Positions 1 to 7,622 of a stretch of DNA of 18,517 nt are shown in pieces. Source of the DNA: Treponema sp. (GTDB taxonomy: Bacteria; Spirochaetota; Spirochaetia; Treponematales; Breznakiellaceae). The DNA is taken from the NCBI GenBank assembly GCA_031263265.1, contig JAISGE010000033.1:1-18517 (forward strand), given 5' to 3'. Position numbers and translations under genes: made by a program. Within the stretch, counting starts at the first letter, position 1. Each line of letters starts with the position of its first letter. The notes under the pieces were generated by a model. It was not told the origin of the DNA and did no database searches. It worked only from the letters and a program-made list of their open reading frames with translations.

Positions 1-609
1 TGGGGTCTTCCTAAAAAAGTTATTGAATTTATTGAAAATACAAATTTAGACAATAATAGAGATATATATTATTATTCAATTACAACTTACGGCGGATCTG
101 CCGGCAATGCCGTTTATCAATTGTATGAATTACTTAACAAACATGGTATAAAATTAAATTATGGACAAAAGCTACAAATGTTTTCAAATTATGTCATTAT
201 ATATGACATGAGCGAAAAAATAGATGAAATTACAAATAAATCAAATGAAAAACTTGTTCCGATTATTGATTCAATAAAAATGGGGAAAAACAACCATGTA
301 AATAAATTAACAAAAATATTTAAATTTATCAATAATAATTTCATAAAAAAAGTATCGGATATGGATAAAGATTATACAGTCAATAATAATTGTACCGGCT
401 GTGGTATATGTAAAGAAGTATGCCCGGTAAAAAATATTGACATGGTAAACAATAAGCCACAATATAAACATCATTGTGAACAATGTGTTGCGTGTATTCA
501 ATATTGCCCGAAAAGAGCAATAAATTATAAAAATGTAACACAAGGCCGAAGGAGATATACAAACCCTGAAATAAATTATAAAAAATTATCTGAATATAAT
601 AATAAATAA
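1..609 (+). CDS. EFR1-type flavodoxin/ferredoxin protein, 5' end outside window
   Basis: The reading frame is open from base 1, so the gene begins before the window; a start at 121 would be only an internal TTG. The visible N-terminal part, including the stretch TTYGGSAGNA, resembles the C-terminal half of a flavodoxin-like fold. After a lysine- and asparagine-rich linker come two 4Fe-4S cluster motifs, CxxCxxCxxxCP at 391-426 and again at 475-510. This order, flavodoxin then 2[4Fe-4S] ferredoxin, is that of the EFR1 family, which is presumed to carry low-potential electron transfer in anaerobes; partner and substrate are unknown. The gene is extremely AT-rich with AT-ending codons, unlike everything after about 2250, which suggests acquisition from a low-GC anaerobe. 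The family call is fairly firm and the function is not. Confidence 0.8.
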   Translation, partial: WGLPKKVIEFIENTNLDNNRDIYYYSITTYGGSAGNAVYQLYELLNKHGIKLNYGQKLQMFSNYVIIYDMSEKIDEITNKSNEKLVPIIDSIKMGKNNHVNKLTKIFKFINNNFIKKVSDMDKDYTVNNNCTGCGICKEVCPVKNIDMVNNKPQYKHHCEQCVACIQYCPKRAINYKNVTQGRRRYTNPEINYKKLSEYNNK

Positions 610-641
610 AAATGGAGTATGCCCCAACTGCACATAACGAG

Positions 642-670
642 GCTGTCGAATTAATCAATTTAAGGACAGC
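642..670. repeat. Inverted repeat at composition boundary, possible IS end or hairpin
   Basis: GCTGTC (642-647) is matched by GACAGC (665-670), with a further AATT/AATT pairing inside the loop. It lies just after the stop of the AT-rich ferredoxin gene and just before the transposase debris. No T-run follows, so it is a poor intrinsic terminator. The sequence GAGGCTGTC at its left edge resembles the ends of many insertion sequences. It may therefore be the outer end of the decayed element whose transposase lies at 777-1105; this is inference. Confidence 0.3.
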
Positions 671-776
671 AATCTCCCCTCGCCAACAATCTTGAAAATT
701 GTTTTCAACCCCTCAATTGTCCACAAACCATACCGTCCCCCTTACCTCCATTCGTCCACCACCCCGCTCCCCTCAT

Positions 777-1105
777 CCCTCGGTTCCAGCCCCTACTCCG
801 GACGCATTTGAGGGCAGCTTGCAGCCGTCAATAGCGAATAGGTCCCCGCCTATGAGGTTCAACGCATATCATTGGCACAGGACTTGCGCAAACAGATTCT
901 TGACCGCCTCTGCCTGGCTTGAAATAAAATGCGCTATGGTGTCGGCATCGGCGTCCCAGGCAAGTGCTTTTACGATGCCATTGGTTTTACAGGCGTATTC
1001 CATAGGCCGGCTTGAGATAATGCCCCGGCAGTAACCATAGAAAATACTGTTAAGCATGACCTTTGGCGGATAGGCGGGGGCGCCTTTTTCATCGTGGTGA
1101 AACAT
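777..1105 (-). pseudogene. IS1182-like transposase remnant (N-terminal part)
   Basis: Read on the minus strand from about 1105, the frame gives MFHHDEKGAPAYPPKVML, then a segment with FYGYCRGIISSR and LFAQVL. This is the usual N-terminal region of IS1182-type transposases. It then meets a TGA near 869. After the stop the same frame continues with LIGGDLFAIDGCKLPSNAS, the well-conserved first catalytic Asp region of the family, before another stop near 775. Upstream of 1105 the similarity ends abruptly at a different transposase on the opposite strand. No intact copy is present, and the C-terminal two thirds are missing. The family call is by eye and is good for the LxAIDGxKLPSNAS block. Confidence 0.7.
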
Positions 1106-1293
1106 TGGACGACGGAGGAGCTCTTGGCCGGGCGGCCGCTGACCAAAACCCAATTCGGCGCTATCGTTGACCGGTTGGGGATAGGGCTCATTTCCGCGCA
1201 CACGCCTCAGGCCAAAGGCCGCATTGAACGCTTGAACCCTTAAGACCGTCTGCCGGTATGGTTCGCCCTTAACGGCATTACCGGCCTTTATCA
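1103..1293 (+). pseudogene. ISNCY/rve-type transposase remnant with catalytic Glu motif
   Basis: The forward frame beginning near 1103 reads LTKTQFGAIVDRLGIGLI and then SAHTPQAKGRIERL. This is the end of an integrase-type (rve) DDE domain, in which the Glu of the PQAKGRIER block is the last catalytic acidic residue. A TAA follows at 1241-1243, and the frame continues with DRLPVWFALNGIT, which matches the next block usually seen after LQ in ISNCY-type transposases. A further stop occurs at 1294-1296 in this frame. Only a central slice survives, flanked on each side by pieces of unrelated transposases, so the element was broken by nested insertion or deletion. Confidence 0.7.
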
Positions 1294-1533
1294 GTGAAGA
1301 TATCCGCCCGTTACAGTTTGATGGATGCGGCCTATGATTCAAAGGTCATAGATAAATTCATAAGGAGCCGGGAACGAAACACGAGCGCCGCTCGACCCTG
1401 CAAAGAAGGAACAGTTCAAGCTAAGGACAGAGGTAGAGAGGGCGAACAGCCTATTGAAGGACTGGCTATTACCCCGGAAACTGTATGAGAAAGGACATGC
1501 AAAAGTATCGTTTGTCTTGCTGCTCTGCGGATG
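1294..1533 (+). pseudogene. DDE transposase C-terminal remnant, frameshifted
   Basis: The first frame reads ARYSLMDAAYDSKVIDKFI, the conserved Asp-containing block of an IS5/IS1182-like DDE transposase. Around 1360-1376 the similarity moves to the next frame, which gives NETRAPLDPAKKEQFKLRTE and then VERANSLLKDWLLPRKLY with GHAKVSFVLLL. The VERxNSxLKD block holds the expected catalytic Glu. A TGA follows at about 1531. One frameshift and an early stop make it non-functional. It abuts the previous remnant directly and is the third, separate transposase type in under 800 bases. The exact family is uncertain. Confidence 0.65.
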
Positions 1534-1591
1534 ATTCAGCACTTCATCCTTTAGCCGAGGAGGGGTTTGGGAAAGGCTCTATGGCATAAAT

Positions 1592-2161
1592 TTATTGCCC
1601 AAGCCTTAAACCACTAGCTCTTCTTGATTGTTCTTTTTTTCTAGCGCTTTGTTTCATTTTAATTCGCAAATAAGGCGGTTCATCTCCACGATAATGTACA
1701 GAATAAAATTCGTTGCCATATTTTATGATACGATTAGAGTCATCATTATAAAGAATATAATATTTTTCCTCAGATCCTGTACGATATTGCCCAAACCATA
1801 TAACAGGATTACCTTCATAATTTTCAAAGGCAATTTTTATTTCGTGTCCATCAAGCGGATTACCTTCACCGTCTTTTCGCGGCTGATAACCCCGCGTTAA
1901 TCCAGGTAGACTTCCTGTAATTACTATAGTGCTACGTTCTGTTGAACTGCGACGAATAAGTTGACCATCTTCAATTATTGTTTCCCGCTTTTGTGCAACC
2001 AATCTCAAGGTAATGGTTTTTGAAACATAATATTGAAATTCAGGAGTATTATCAATACCTACTTCCTGAATAACATTTTTCGTAATTGGTATATTAGAGG
2101 CGCATCCCACAAAAACCATGAGTATACTTAAGGTCAAAACCATCAATAAGGCATTTTTCAC
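1592..2161 (-). CDS. Unrecognised lipoprotein, 189 aa
   Basis: I do not recognise this family. The protein starts VKNALLMVLTLSILMVFVGC, a short positively charged end, a hydrophobic stretch and a Cys in a loose spirochaete-type lipobox (FVGC). It is therefore probably a lipid-anchored envelope protein. The mature part is polar with many beta-prone segments and a basic, serine-rich tail. I chose the GTG at 2161 because AGGGGGGTG lies about six bases before it; a longer start at 2200 has no such site and would put 13 extra residues before the signal. A promoter is visible upstream (2222-2250). Base use is noticeably AT-richer than the genes beyond 2378. It stands alone, next to the transposase remnants. 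Confidence 0.7.
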   Translation of the reverse strand: MKNALLMVLTLSILMVFVGCASNIPITKNVIQEVGIDNTPEFQYYVSKTITLRLVAQKRETIIEDGQLIRRSSTERSTIVITGSLPGLTRGYQPRKDGEGNPLDGHEIKIAFENYEGNPVIWFGQYRTGSEEKYYILYNDDSNRIIKYGNEFYSVHYRGDEPPYLRIKMKQSARKKEQSRRASGLRLGQ

Positions 2162-2221
2162 GTTAATCACCCCCCTGATACAAACAAAATCTAAAACCAC
2201 TCATTAAAATGATTTATCTGT

Positions 2222-2250
2222 TTTTTATCATATTTTAACTTCGCTGTCAA
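2222..2250 (-). promoter_or_regulatory. Sigma70-like promoter for the lipoprotein gene
   Basis: On the minus strand, TTGACA (2245-2250) is followed after 17 bases by TAAAAA (2222-2227). This gives a leader of about 50 bases before the GTG at 2161. The -35 box is perfect and the -10 is 4 of 6. It touches the stop codon of the candidate small gene at 2251, so transcription restarts right after the sigma/anti-sigma block. Confidence 0.5.
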
Positions 2251-2388
2251 TTACCCGCTCACCGCTTCCTCCACCGATGGCCACGACCCGTGGGGCATCC
2301 AATCACCCATATAGCCATTTACCTGCCGGTAACTAATCCATACATTTGCCGGAAAGGGCTTTTTGTATAAGGTAAGCTTACCGTTCAT
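2251..2388 (-). CDS. Candidate small protein, 45 aa, overlapping the anti-sigma gene end
   Basis: An ATG at 2388 opens a 45-codon frame that overlaps the last codons of the anti-sigma gene by 11 bases, an arrangement typical of coupled translation. The product is rich in aromatics (for example ANVWISYRQVNGYMGDWM) and has no membrane segment. Codon use looks like that of the preceding genes rather than the AT-rich lipoprotein gene. No clear ribosome binding site is seen, only a weak AGG. I recognise no family. It could equally be the tail of a decayed gene or chance. Confidence 0.35.
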   Translation of the reverse strand: MNGKLTLYKKPFPANVWISYRQVNGYMGDWMPHGSWPSVEEAVSG

Positions 2389-2869
2389 GGAGCCTAAACC
2401 GGTGGGAAAGCTCCTTAAGATGGCTGCCGATAAAAAGGGCGCCGTAACTCGTTACAATACCCCCAATCGTAAGCCCTAAAGGAAGCAAAAAAGACGAACC
2501 TGAAGATGCACTGACTTTTACCGCATCCATACCGAAAAAGGACATGGGCAAGGTAACGAGAATAATAAGCCCGCTGATCACCCAACCCCGGAAAGAAACC
2601 CCGGTAGCACGGTCTGTATCCAAGTCTGCTCTGTCCGGCCCTTCCCCATAGATCCGTTCCATGATTGAATCTTCCAGTTCCGGGGTCTCAGGAAAGAAAT
2701 CGGTTTCCAGGAGTTCCTGAACCGCCTCTAGTTTTTTCAGTGCCTCATCACAGGGCCGGCAATATAAACGGTGCACACGCAGGTACAGTCTGTAGCGCAG
2801 AGGAAGGGGCCTTTCTCCCAGGGCCTCATACACCTTATCCATCATTTTTTCTTCAATAGGGCAATGCAT
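2378..2869 (-). CDS. Zinc-finger anti-sigma factor, membrane-bound
   Basis: The product (163 aa from the start chosen) begins with a Cys at residue 3 and has H33-x3-C37-x2-C40, the zinc-binding pattern of ZAS-type anti-sigma factors. A polar region and then two membrane segments follow (GWVISGLIILVTLPMSFF, and a second one near the C-terminus). Such proteins hold an ECF sigma factor at the membrane until a signal releases it. Its partner is the sigma gene immediately upstream. I prefer the ATG at 2869 to the one at 2875, because AAGGAG touches the first ATG but is six bases from the second. The signal sensed is unknown. Confidence 0.75.
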   Translation of the reverse strand: MHCPIEEKMMDKVYEALGERPLPLRYRLYLRVHRLYCRPCDEALKKLEAVQELLETDFFPETPELEDSIMERIYGEGPDRADLDTDRATGVSFRGWVISGLIILVTLPMSFFGMDAVKVSASSGSSFLLPLGLTIGGIVTSYGALFIGSHLKELSHRFRLHER

Positions 2870-2950
2870 GCTCATCTCCTTGAAGGCGTCACGCTTGAGT
2901 AATCAGGTACGCGGTGCAAAGCCTGTTACACCGGCCTTTTTACTGCTTTT

Positions 2951-3511
2951 TTAATACCGAAAATCCGCCAGTTTCTCCCGGAGTAATTTTTTGGCCCGGA
3001 ATACATGGGATTTGATCGTATTAACCGGATACCCGGTGATGGCCTCAATTTCCTGATATGACCTATCATAGAAGAAGAAGAGATCCACACAAATCCGGTA
3101 CCGTTCGGGAAGCTCCTTCACGGCTTCCCATACCGCTTCTTGTACCACCTGCCGGAACAAGGTATGTTCAGGAGTATCCCCGTCTTGGGCATACTCCGGG
3201 CTTGAAGGGTCTTCTGCCAAGCTCTGGTATTCTTTCTTGCGGACTACGCTATTCACCGCGGTATTATAGGCAACCCTATACAGCCAGGTAGAAAACCGGC
3301 ACCGACCTTCAAAGCTGACAAGATTTCGGAATACTTTTAGGAACACCTCCTGGGTAAAATCTGCAGCATCTTCGGTGTTATGAAAAAAACTTAATCCCAT
3401 ACGGTAAACCGGCTTCTCGTGCCGGTTTACCAAAAGCCGGAACAATTCTTTCTGTCCCGAGACGACCTCTGCGACGATCATCTGATCATCAAAATCGTCT
3501 CCTTTGCTCAT
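2951..3511 (-). CDS. ECF-family RNA polymerase sigma factor
   Basis: This 186-residue protein has a sigma region 2 at about residues 48-94 (DFTQEVFLKVFRNL, then FSTWLYRVAYN) and a sigma region 4 helix-turn-helix at about 130-180 (LPERYR, SYQEIEAITGYPVNTIKSHV). There is no region 1 or 3, as expected of the extracytoplasmic-function group, which directs polymerase to a small set of stress or envelope promoters. Its ATG overlaps the stop of the preceding gene by four bases (ATGA), so the two are coupled. The anti-sigma gene follows after about 80 bases. Its regulon cannot be read from this window. Confidence 0.9.
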   Translation of the reverse strand: MSKGDDFDDQMIVAEVVSGQKELFRLLVNRHEKPVYRMGLSFFHNTEDAADFTQEVFLKVFRNLVSFEGRCRFSTWLYRVAYNTAVNSVVRKKEYQSLAEDPSSPEYAQDGDTPEHTLFRQVVQEAVWEAVKELPERYRICVDLFFFYDRSYQEIEAITGYPVNTIKSHVFRAKKLLREKLADFRY

Positions 3512-3849
3512 GTAGGTGCATCGCTTCGTTTAATCCCATAATAGACCAATAAGCCTATCCCGATAGATAAGGGGATGATCCCCCCTAAAAGACCAAAATT
3601 GACGCCTAACGCTATCACGAGAAAAACGGTTAAGCCTAATCCTACGCTCCCCAGGAGCAAACCCGCAAGCAAACTAAAGGACAGCAGATCAAAGTCAGGC
3701 CGCGCGTATTGCCCTGCCTGAATCAACAACGTCCTCCGCTTATGGTTCCATAAGAGATAGAAAAACACCACCACCGATCCCATCACGATCCCCACAATAG
3801 GGATGAGCGCAATGATGACTCGTGCGGCGTTTGACGTAGATTGCTCCAT
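3508..3849 (-). CDS. Small integral membrane protein, DUF6249-like
   Basis: This 113-residue protein has an N-terminal membrane segment (VIIALIPIVGIVMGSVVVFF), then a short charged stretch WNHKRRTLLIQAGQ, then two more membrane segments. The layout, IPIxG start followed by a basic KRRxLLIxxG patch, resembles the DUF6249 domain, which is of unknown function. AAGGAGCT lies about eight bases before the ATG. It is coupled to the ECF sigma gene by a four-base overlap. It may therefore belong to the signalling unit as a membrane partner; that role is inferred from position only. Confidence 0.65.
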   Translation of the reverse strand: MEQSTSNAARVIIALIPIVGIVMGSVVVFFYLLWNHKRRTLLIQAGQYARPDFDLLSFSLLAGLLLGSVGLGLTVFLVIALGVNFGLLGGIIPLSIGIGLLVYYGIKRSDAPT

Positions 3850-3880
3850 AGAACAGCTCCTTATTACCTTTTAACGCACG

Positions 3881-4468
3881 TTAACTCAAGTACAGGATTG
3901 CCTGCTTAAAAAGCTGCTTTTCTTGCTCTGCTTTGCTTATACCAGGACTCAAGTCGGCCGCTGCCTTAGTAAGGGCTTCTGCGGCTGCCCGCTTATCATA
4001 CCCCATCTCTGCCAGGGCCTCCACGAGTTCCTTGTAAGGAGATGTTATCGGGTCGGCCCGGGATACATGGCTTAGCTTGCCTTTCAACGTGAGGATCATC
4101 TTCTGGGCGGTTTTCTTCCCCAAGCCAGGCACTCCTTCTAACCTGGCTATATCCTCAGTCTCTAGGGCGTTCTCTAGCTCCTCCTGGCCGATACCTCCCA
4201 TGATTTTAAGGGCGCCCTTGGGGCCGATACCCTCCACCTTGAGGAGTTCCAGGAAGGTAGTACGCCGGGCCGTATCGGAAAAACCAAAGAGCCGCATCTG
4301 GTCATCTTTATGGTAGAGCCAGGTAAAAACCTGCCCCTTGTCCCCTACTGGAGGAAACTGGGCTATATCCGTAGCAGGTACGGCAATGTCCCATTCAATA
4401 CCACCGCTTAGGAGCCGCAAGGTATCGCTCAGTTTTTCGGTAATGGTTCCCTGGATACTATTGAACAT
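3881..4468 (-). CDS. ruvA: Holliday junction branch migration protein RuvA
   Basis: RuvA binds four-way DNA junctions as a tetramer and loads the RuvB motor in recombinational repair. The 195-residue product has the N-terminal OB-fold (MFNSIQGTITEKLSDTLRLL), two helix-hairpin-helix motifs (LLKVEGIGPKGALKIM at about 76-91, and LEGVPGLGKKTAQKMI) and the C-terminal three-helix RuvB-contact domain (ELVEALAEMGYDKRAAAEAL). Length is normal for the family. No ruvB or ruvC lies beside it; the neighbours are an NFACT protein upstream and the membrane/sigma unit downstream, all on one strand with gaps of 31-70 bases. The upstream region before the ATG is only A/G-rich, with no strong ribosome binding site. 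Confidence 0.95.
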   Translation of the reverse strand: MFNSIQGTITEKLSDTLRLLSGGIEWDIAVPATDIAQFPPVGDKGQVFTWLYHKDDQMRLFGFSDTARRTTFLELLKVEGIGPKGALKIMGGIGQEELENALETEDIARLEGVPGLGKKTAQKMILTLKGKLSHVSRADPITSPYKELVEALAEMGYDKRAAAEALTKAAADLSPGISKAEQEKQLFKQAILYLS

Positions 4469-4537
4469 TTCTTCTTTTTTCCTTAATCAACTATAGAGGG
4501 GAAATCCGGGATTTTTCAAGAGGAAGCAAATCTGAGC

Positions 4538-5989
4538 TTATGGCTCAACACAGGTTTCTAATGCCTCAAGCCGTTTATCATCAAGTTTGATATGCAGGTT
4601 CTTCTCCTGGGTCGGAATCACCAGCCCTTTAGGTCCGTTTTTTGCCCGGCGCAAAAATTTAACCGGCGTATAGAACAGATCCGCTTCCCGGTTCTTCCTG
4701 CCTTTGGAATAGAACAGGGCCAGATTCCCCGCATCCAGGAGTATATCCAAGGGAACCGATTTACCTGCATGTTGTTTGATAAACACATAAGACCCGGAAT
4801 AGTCCCGCACATGAAGCCAGAGATCATTCCCTTTCGCATAATACCTCAGGAGGAGATCGTTCTCCGTGCTGTTCCTGCCGACCAGGATGAGCCAGTCCTT
4901 ACGCCGGAAGGAGAGTCCCGGCCGCTTTTTGTCCATCTGGCTTTGGGCGTGGGTATCCTTCAGAGGCCCTTGTATGGCTTTGGCGTTGAGGAGTTTATGC
5001 AGAACCAAGGGATTGGTCTCGGTCAATACCCGGGTCAGAGCAGCTTCCAGCCGTACCAGTTCCTGCTCTTCTGCAGTAATTTCTGCCTGTACCTGGGCTA
5101 AGCCGTTCTTTGCCTTCCGGTATTGCGCATAGTAGTGTTCCGCCTGAGCCGCAGGGCTTTTCAGGGGATCAAGCTTAATCCGCAGGATCCCCGTCCCCGG
5201 AGCATAGAAGTTCTCCGCCTCAAGCCAGGAATCCCCTGGTTTAATGGCGCTGATATGCGCGAGGATGAGGTCTCCGTATTCCTTGAGGCTAGGGGCGTCT
5301 CCAAAAATCCGCTCCTTTTCCCGAAGCCGTTCCAAGGCCCCCTCTAAACGATCTCTATGGGTCTCGAAGGTCTTCTGCGCTTGCGCCCGTAAGCTGTCCA
5401 GGGATAAGGCCCCCTCATGTTCCGCATACCAGGCGTCGATATAGGCGTTAAAACTTTCCCCGGAAAACGCTCGTAAGGTATATTCCCTTGGCAGACCGGT
5501 CTGTTTTGCCGCTCCCAGAGCCGCCTCCGGTACATACCGGCCCCCGCTTACCTCTCCTCGTTTAGGGAGGCGTCGCATGGCGTCAACTACCTTACTATCC
5601 TCATCGGTGAGCACGATGTTTGCCGCATTAGACCAGAGCCTGATGTAGAGCCGCCACCGGTGCAGTCCCAGCCGAACAATCAGCCGGACAATACGGTTAT
5701 CCCCCAACTGAACCGCCTCTTCTATCCAGCCGTTCACCAGCCGGGAATTGATCAATTCCGCAAACCGCAAGGGGGTCTGGTTCTTGGGCATGGCCTGCCA
5801 GGTTTCATGGAACCGGCACGCCCGGGGACTCAAGGCAATGAGCAGGGTCTTGCTGCTACTCTGGGGAAATCCCCGGTGTAGTTTAAGGGAAAGCACCTCA
5901 TAGGTACTTTGGACCGCTTTCTGTATCTGGAATCCCGGCAAATTAAGCTCTTCAAGAATGCGGTTTATTTCCACCCAGTTAAGGGACAT
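4538..5989 (-). CDS. NFACT/RqcH-like ribosome quality control protein
   Basis: The 483-residue protein has the family order. An NFACT-N fold comes first (EINRILEELNLPG onward), then a middle region, a coiled coil (about 305-345, rich in E/A/Q) and a C-terminal NFACT-R domain with ENDLLLRYYAKGNDLWLHVRD and SGSYVFIK. RqcH proteins bind stalled 50S subunits and add alanine tails; older names call them fibronectin-binding. The ATG at 5989 has AGGAGAGG upstream; a longer start lacks support. It is shorter than the roughly 560-580 residues usual in Firmicutes. By eye, the catalytic Asp-Arg pair (D97-R98 in Bacillus RqcH) is N98-R99 here (QLGDNRIV), so alanine tailing may be absent or altered. It lies 54 bases after the MCP. 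Confidence 0.85.
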   Translation of the reverse strand: MSLNWVEINRILEELNLPGFQIQKAVQSTYEVLSLKLHRGFPQSSSKTLLIALSPRACRFHETWQAMPKNQTPLRFAELINSRLVNGWIEEAVQLGDNRIVRLIVRLGLHRWRLYIRLWSNAANIVLTDEDSKVVDAMRRLPKRGEVSGGRYVPEAALGAAKQTGLPREYTLRAFSGESFNAYIDAWYAEHEGALSLDSLRAQAQKTFETHRDRLEGALERLREKERIFGDAPSLKEYGDLILAHISAIKPGDSWLEAENFYAPGTGILRIKLDPLKSPAAQAEHYYAQYRKAKNGLAQVQAEITAEEQELVRLEAALTRVLTETNPLVLHKLLNAKAIQGPLKDTHAQSQMDKKRPGLSFRRKDWLILVGRNSTENDLLLRYYAKGNDLWLHVRDYSGSYVFIKQHAGKSVPLDILLDAGNLALFYSKGRKNREADLFYTPVKFLRRAKNGPKGLVIPTQEKNLHIKLDDKRLEALETCVEP

Positions 5990-6043
5990 GAACACCTCTC
6001 CTGATACATAGGTACTCCTTCGGGCGGTTAACCCGCGAACCAA

Positions 6044-7622
6044 TTACCGGGCATATTTGAACCGGGAGAGGCTCTGGACCAAGACGGCTATACTCTCCTT
6101 GTTTTCAAGGGCAATCTCGGAAACCCGGGTAACCGCGGCGTCAATCTGGTTCATCCCCGTAACGATCTCATTGATTTCATTGATCACGTCCGTCGTAAGC
6201 GTTTCCAGATTTTTCCCCTCGGTGATCGCCATCTTGCTTCCCTGAAGCATTTCCTCAGACGCGGCGCACACATCTTGGCTCACATCCCGGGAATCCCGAA
6301 TCATGCTCAACATCTCCTTGCACCCCGCGTCCTGCTGTTTCATCGTCTCCATAATCTGCTGCTCCTGATGTACGACCATGTTCACCCGGCGGTCTATGTC
6401 CTCAAAGTTGACGATGACCTGCCCGGTCGCCCCATGTACCCGTTCAATGGAGCGGGTGATGCGCTGCAAGATATGGGATATGGTCGCAACCTGCTCCGCC
6501 GAAGACTCGGCAAGACGGTGAATCTCTCCCGCCACCACCGCGAAGCCCAAACCCGCGTTTCCCGCGTGCGCCGCCTCTATTGCCGCGTTCATCGAAAGAA
6601 AGTTCGTCTGGCTCGCTATGTTCCGTATGACCGCGTTGATTTGCCACAGATTGGCGGACTCCTGGGATACTTCCTGCATATCATGGGAAACCGCCTGCAA
6701 GCTCACCTTGCCGCGCGCGGATGCGAGGGCGAGGTCTTGCGCGTTCCGTTCGTTCTGCAGCAGCGACTCGGTGATGGAGTTGATGTGCGCGGTCATCTGT
6801 TCAATCGCAGCCGCGGAATGGGAAACGCTGGTCAACTGAACTTCAATACGCTGGTTTATGGCCTGGATGTTCTGGACTATCTGCTGCATAACCGCGTTGG
6901 TTTGGTTCACTCCCGCGGCTTGAGTAAGGGTTTTGTCCTTCATGTGCTGGGTGTTGACGCTGATCTGACGCACTGACGAGGCGGATTGGGACATCATAGC
7001 CGAAAGCTCCACCCCCACTTCGTTGAGGGAGAGGGCTTTGTTGTCCACCGCCGCGATAAGGGAGCTTATGCTCCGTTGGGTCTCTTTAAGCAGGCTCATC
7101 ATCTGGCCGATTTCGTCATTGCTGATACTTTCCGCGCGTGCTATCTCCTGGGTCAGGTCCCCTTTGGCAATGGCTTTGAGCAGTTCAAAGGCATTGCGCA
7201 TCGGCTTTACCACCAGACCGGTGAACATAATCCCTAAGCCGATGGAGATGGCCACCCCGCTTACCATGACAATGAGCGTCATTGTGGCGATCTCTTTGCC
7301 CCGCGCCGCGTTCTCCGCGGTAACCAGACTCGCAAGACCGTGCAGTCCAAGCCCGCCTGCGGCAATGGTGATGATCGCGCAGGCAATAAAACCACCGGTC
7401 AGCTTCGCTCCCAAACTGAGGTTCTGGTTCGCGGTCTCAGGACTCATAACACGGCTCAGGAACCAGTAGGAAAAGAGGGAGACCCCAAGCCCGTTTATAG
7501 CGGGAATGAAAAAGGGGGCGATGGAACTGGTTATATAGGTGACCGACGCGCCCATGATATAGGCTATGACACCAGGAAGCCGTATATCTGCGGGGCGTTC
7601 CGACGATATGGCCCCCCCCCCC
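6044..7622 (-). CDS. Methyl-accepting chemotaxis protein, continuous with CodB C-terminus
   Basis: From the poly-G run this frame first encodes what look like the last two segments of a CodB permease (GVIAYIMGASVTYI; FFIPAINGLGVSLFSYWFLS). It then runs on into a two-segment MCP: membrane helices near LGAKLTGGFIACAIITIAAG and TLIVMVSGVAISIGLGIMF, only about 13 residues between them, a HAMP domain (VVKPMRNAFELLKAIAKGDL), methylation helices and the signalling tip (NIASQTNFLSMNAAIEAAHA, then GFAVVAGEI). There is no CheR-binding pentapeptide at the end. The possible internal start at 7447 has no ribosome binding site. I think this is the second half of a permease-receptor fusion begun at 8678, out of frame in this copy by one G. 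Confidence 0.85.

Noticed and set aside
699..1034. A 111-codon plus-strand frame, rich in Pro and Ser.
   Set aside because: It lies antisense to the IS1182-like remnant, shows no family features and has no ribosome binding site.
869..1342. A 157-codon minus-strand frame taken as one intact protein.
   Set aside because: Only its last half is transposase-like; the first half is the antisense of a different transposase remnant, so it is not one gene.
4500..4530. Palindrome AAATCC-C-GGATTT between the NFACT and ruvA genes as a terminator.
   Set aside because: A one-base loop cannot form a hairpin and there is no proper T-run.
5965..6009. A 14-residue frame (MYQERCSCPLTGWK) with AAGGAG before its ATG overlaps the start of the NFACT gene.
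   Set aside because: It could be a short upstream frame, but its length and overlap make chance likely, and the upstream AAGGAG may be coincidental. Not called as a gene.
6275..6976. A 233-codon plus-strand frame opposite the MCP.
   Set aside because: It is antisense to a well-conserved MCP domain; its length follows from the composition of the real gene.
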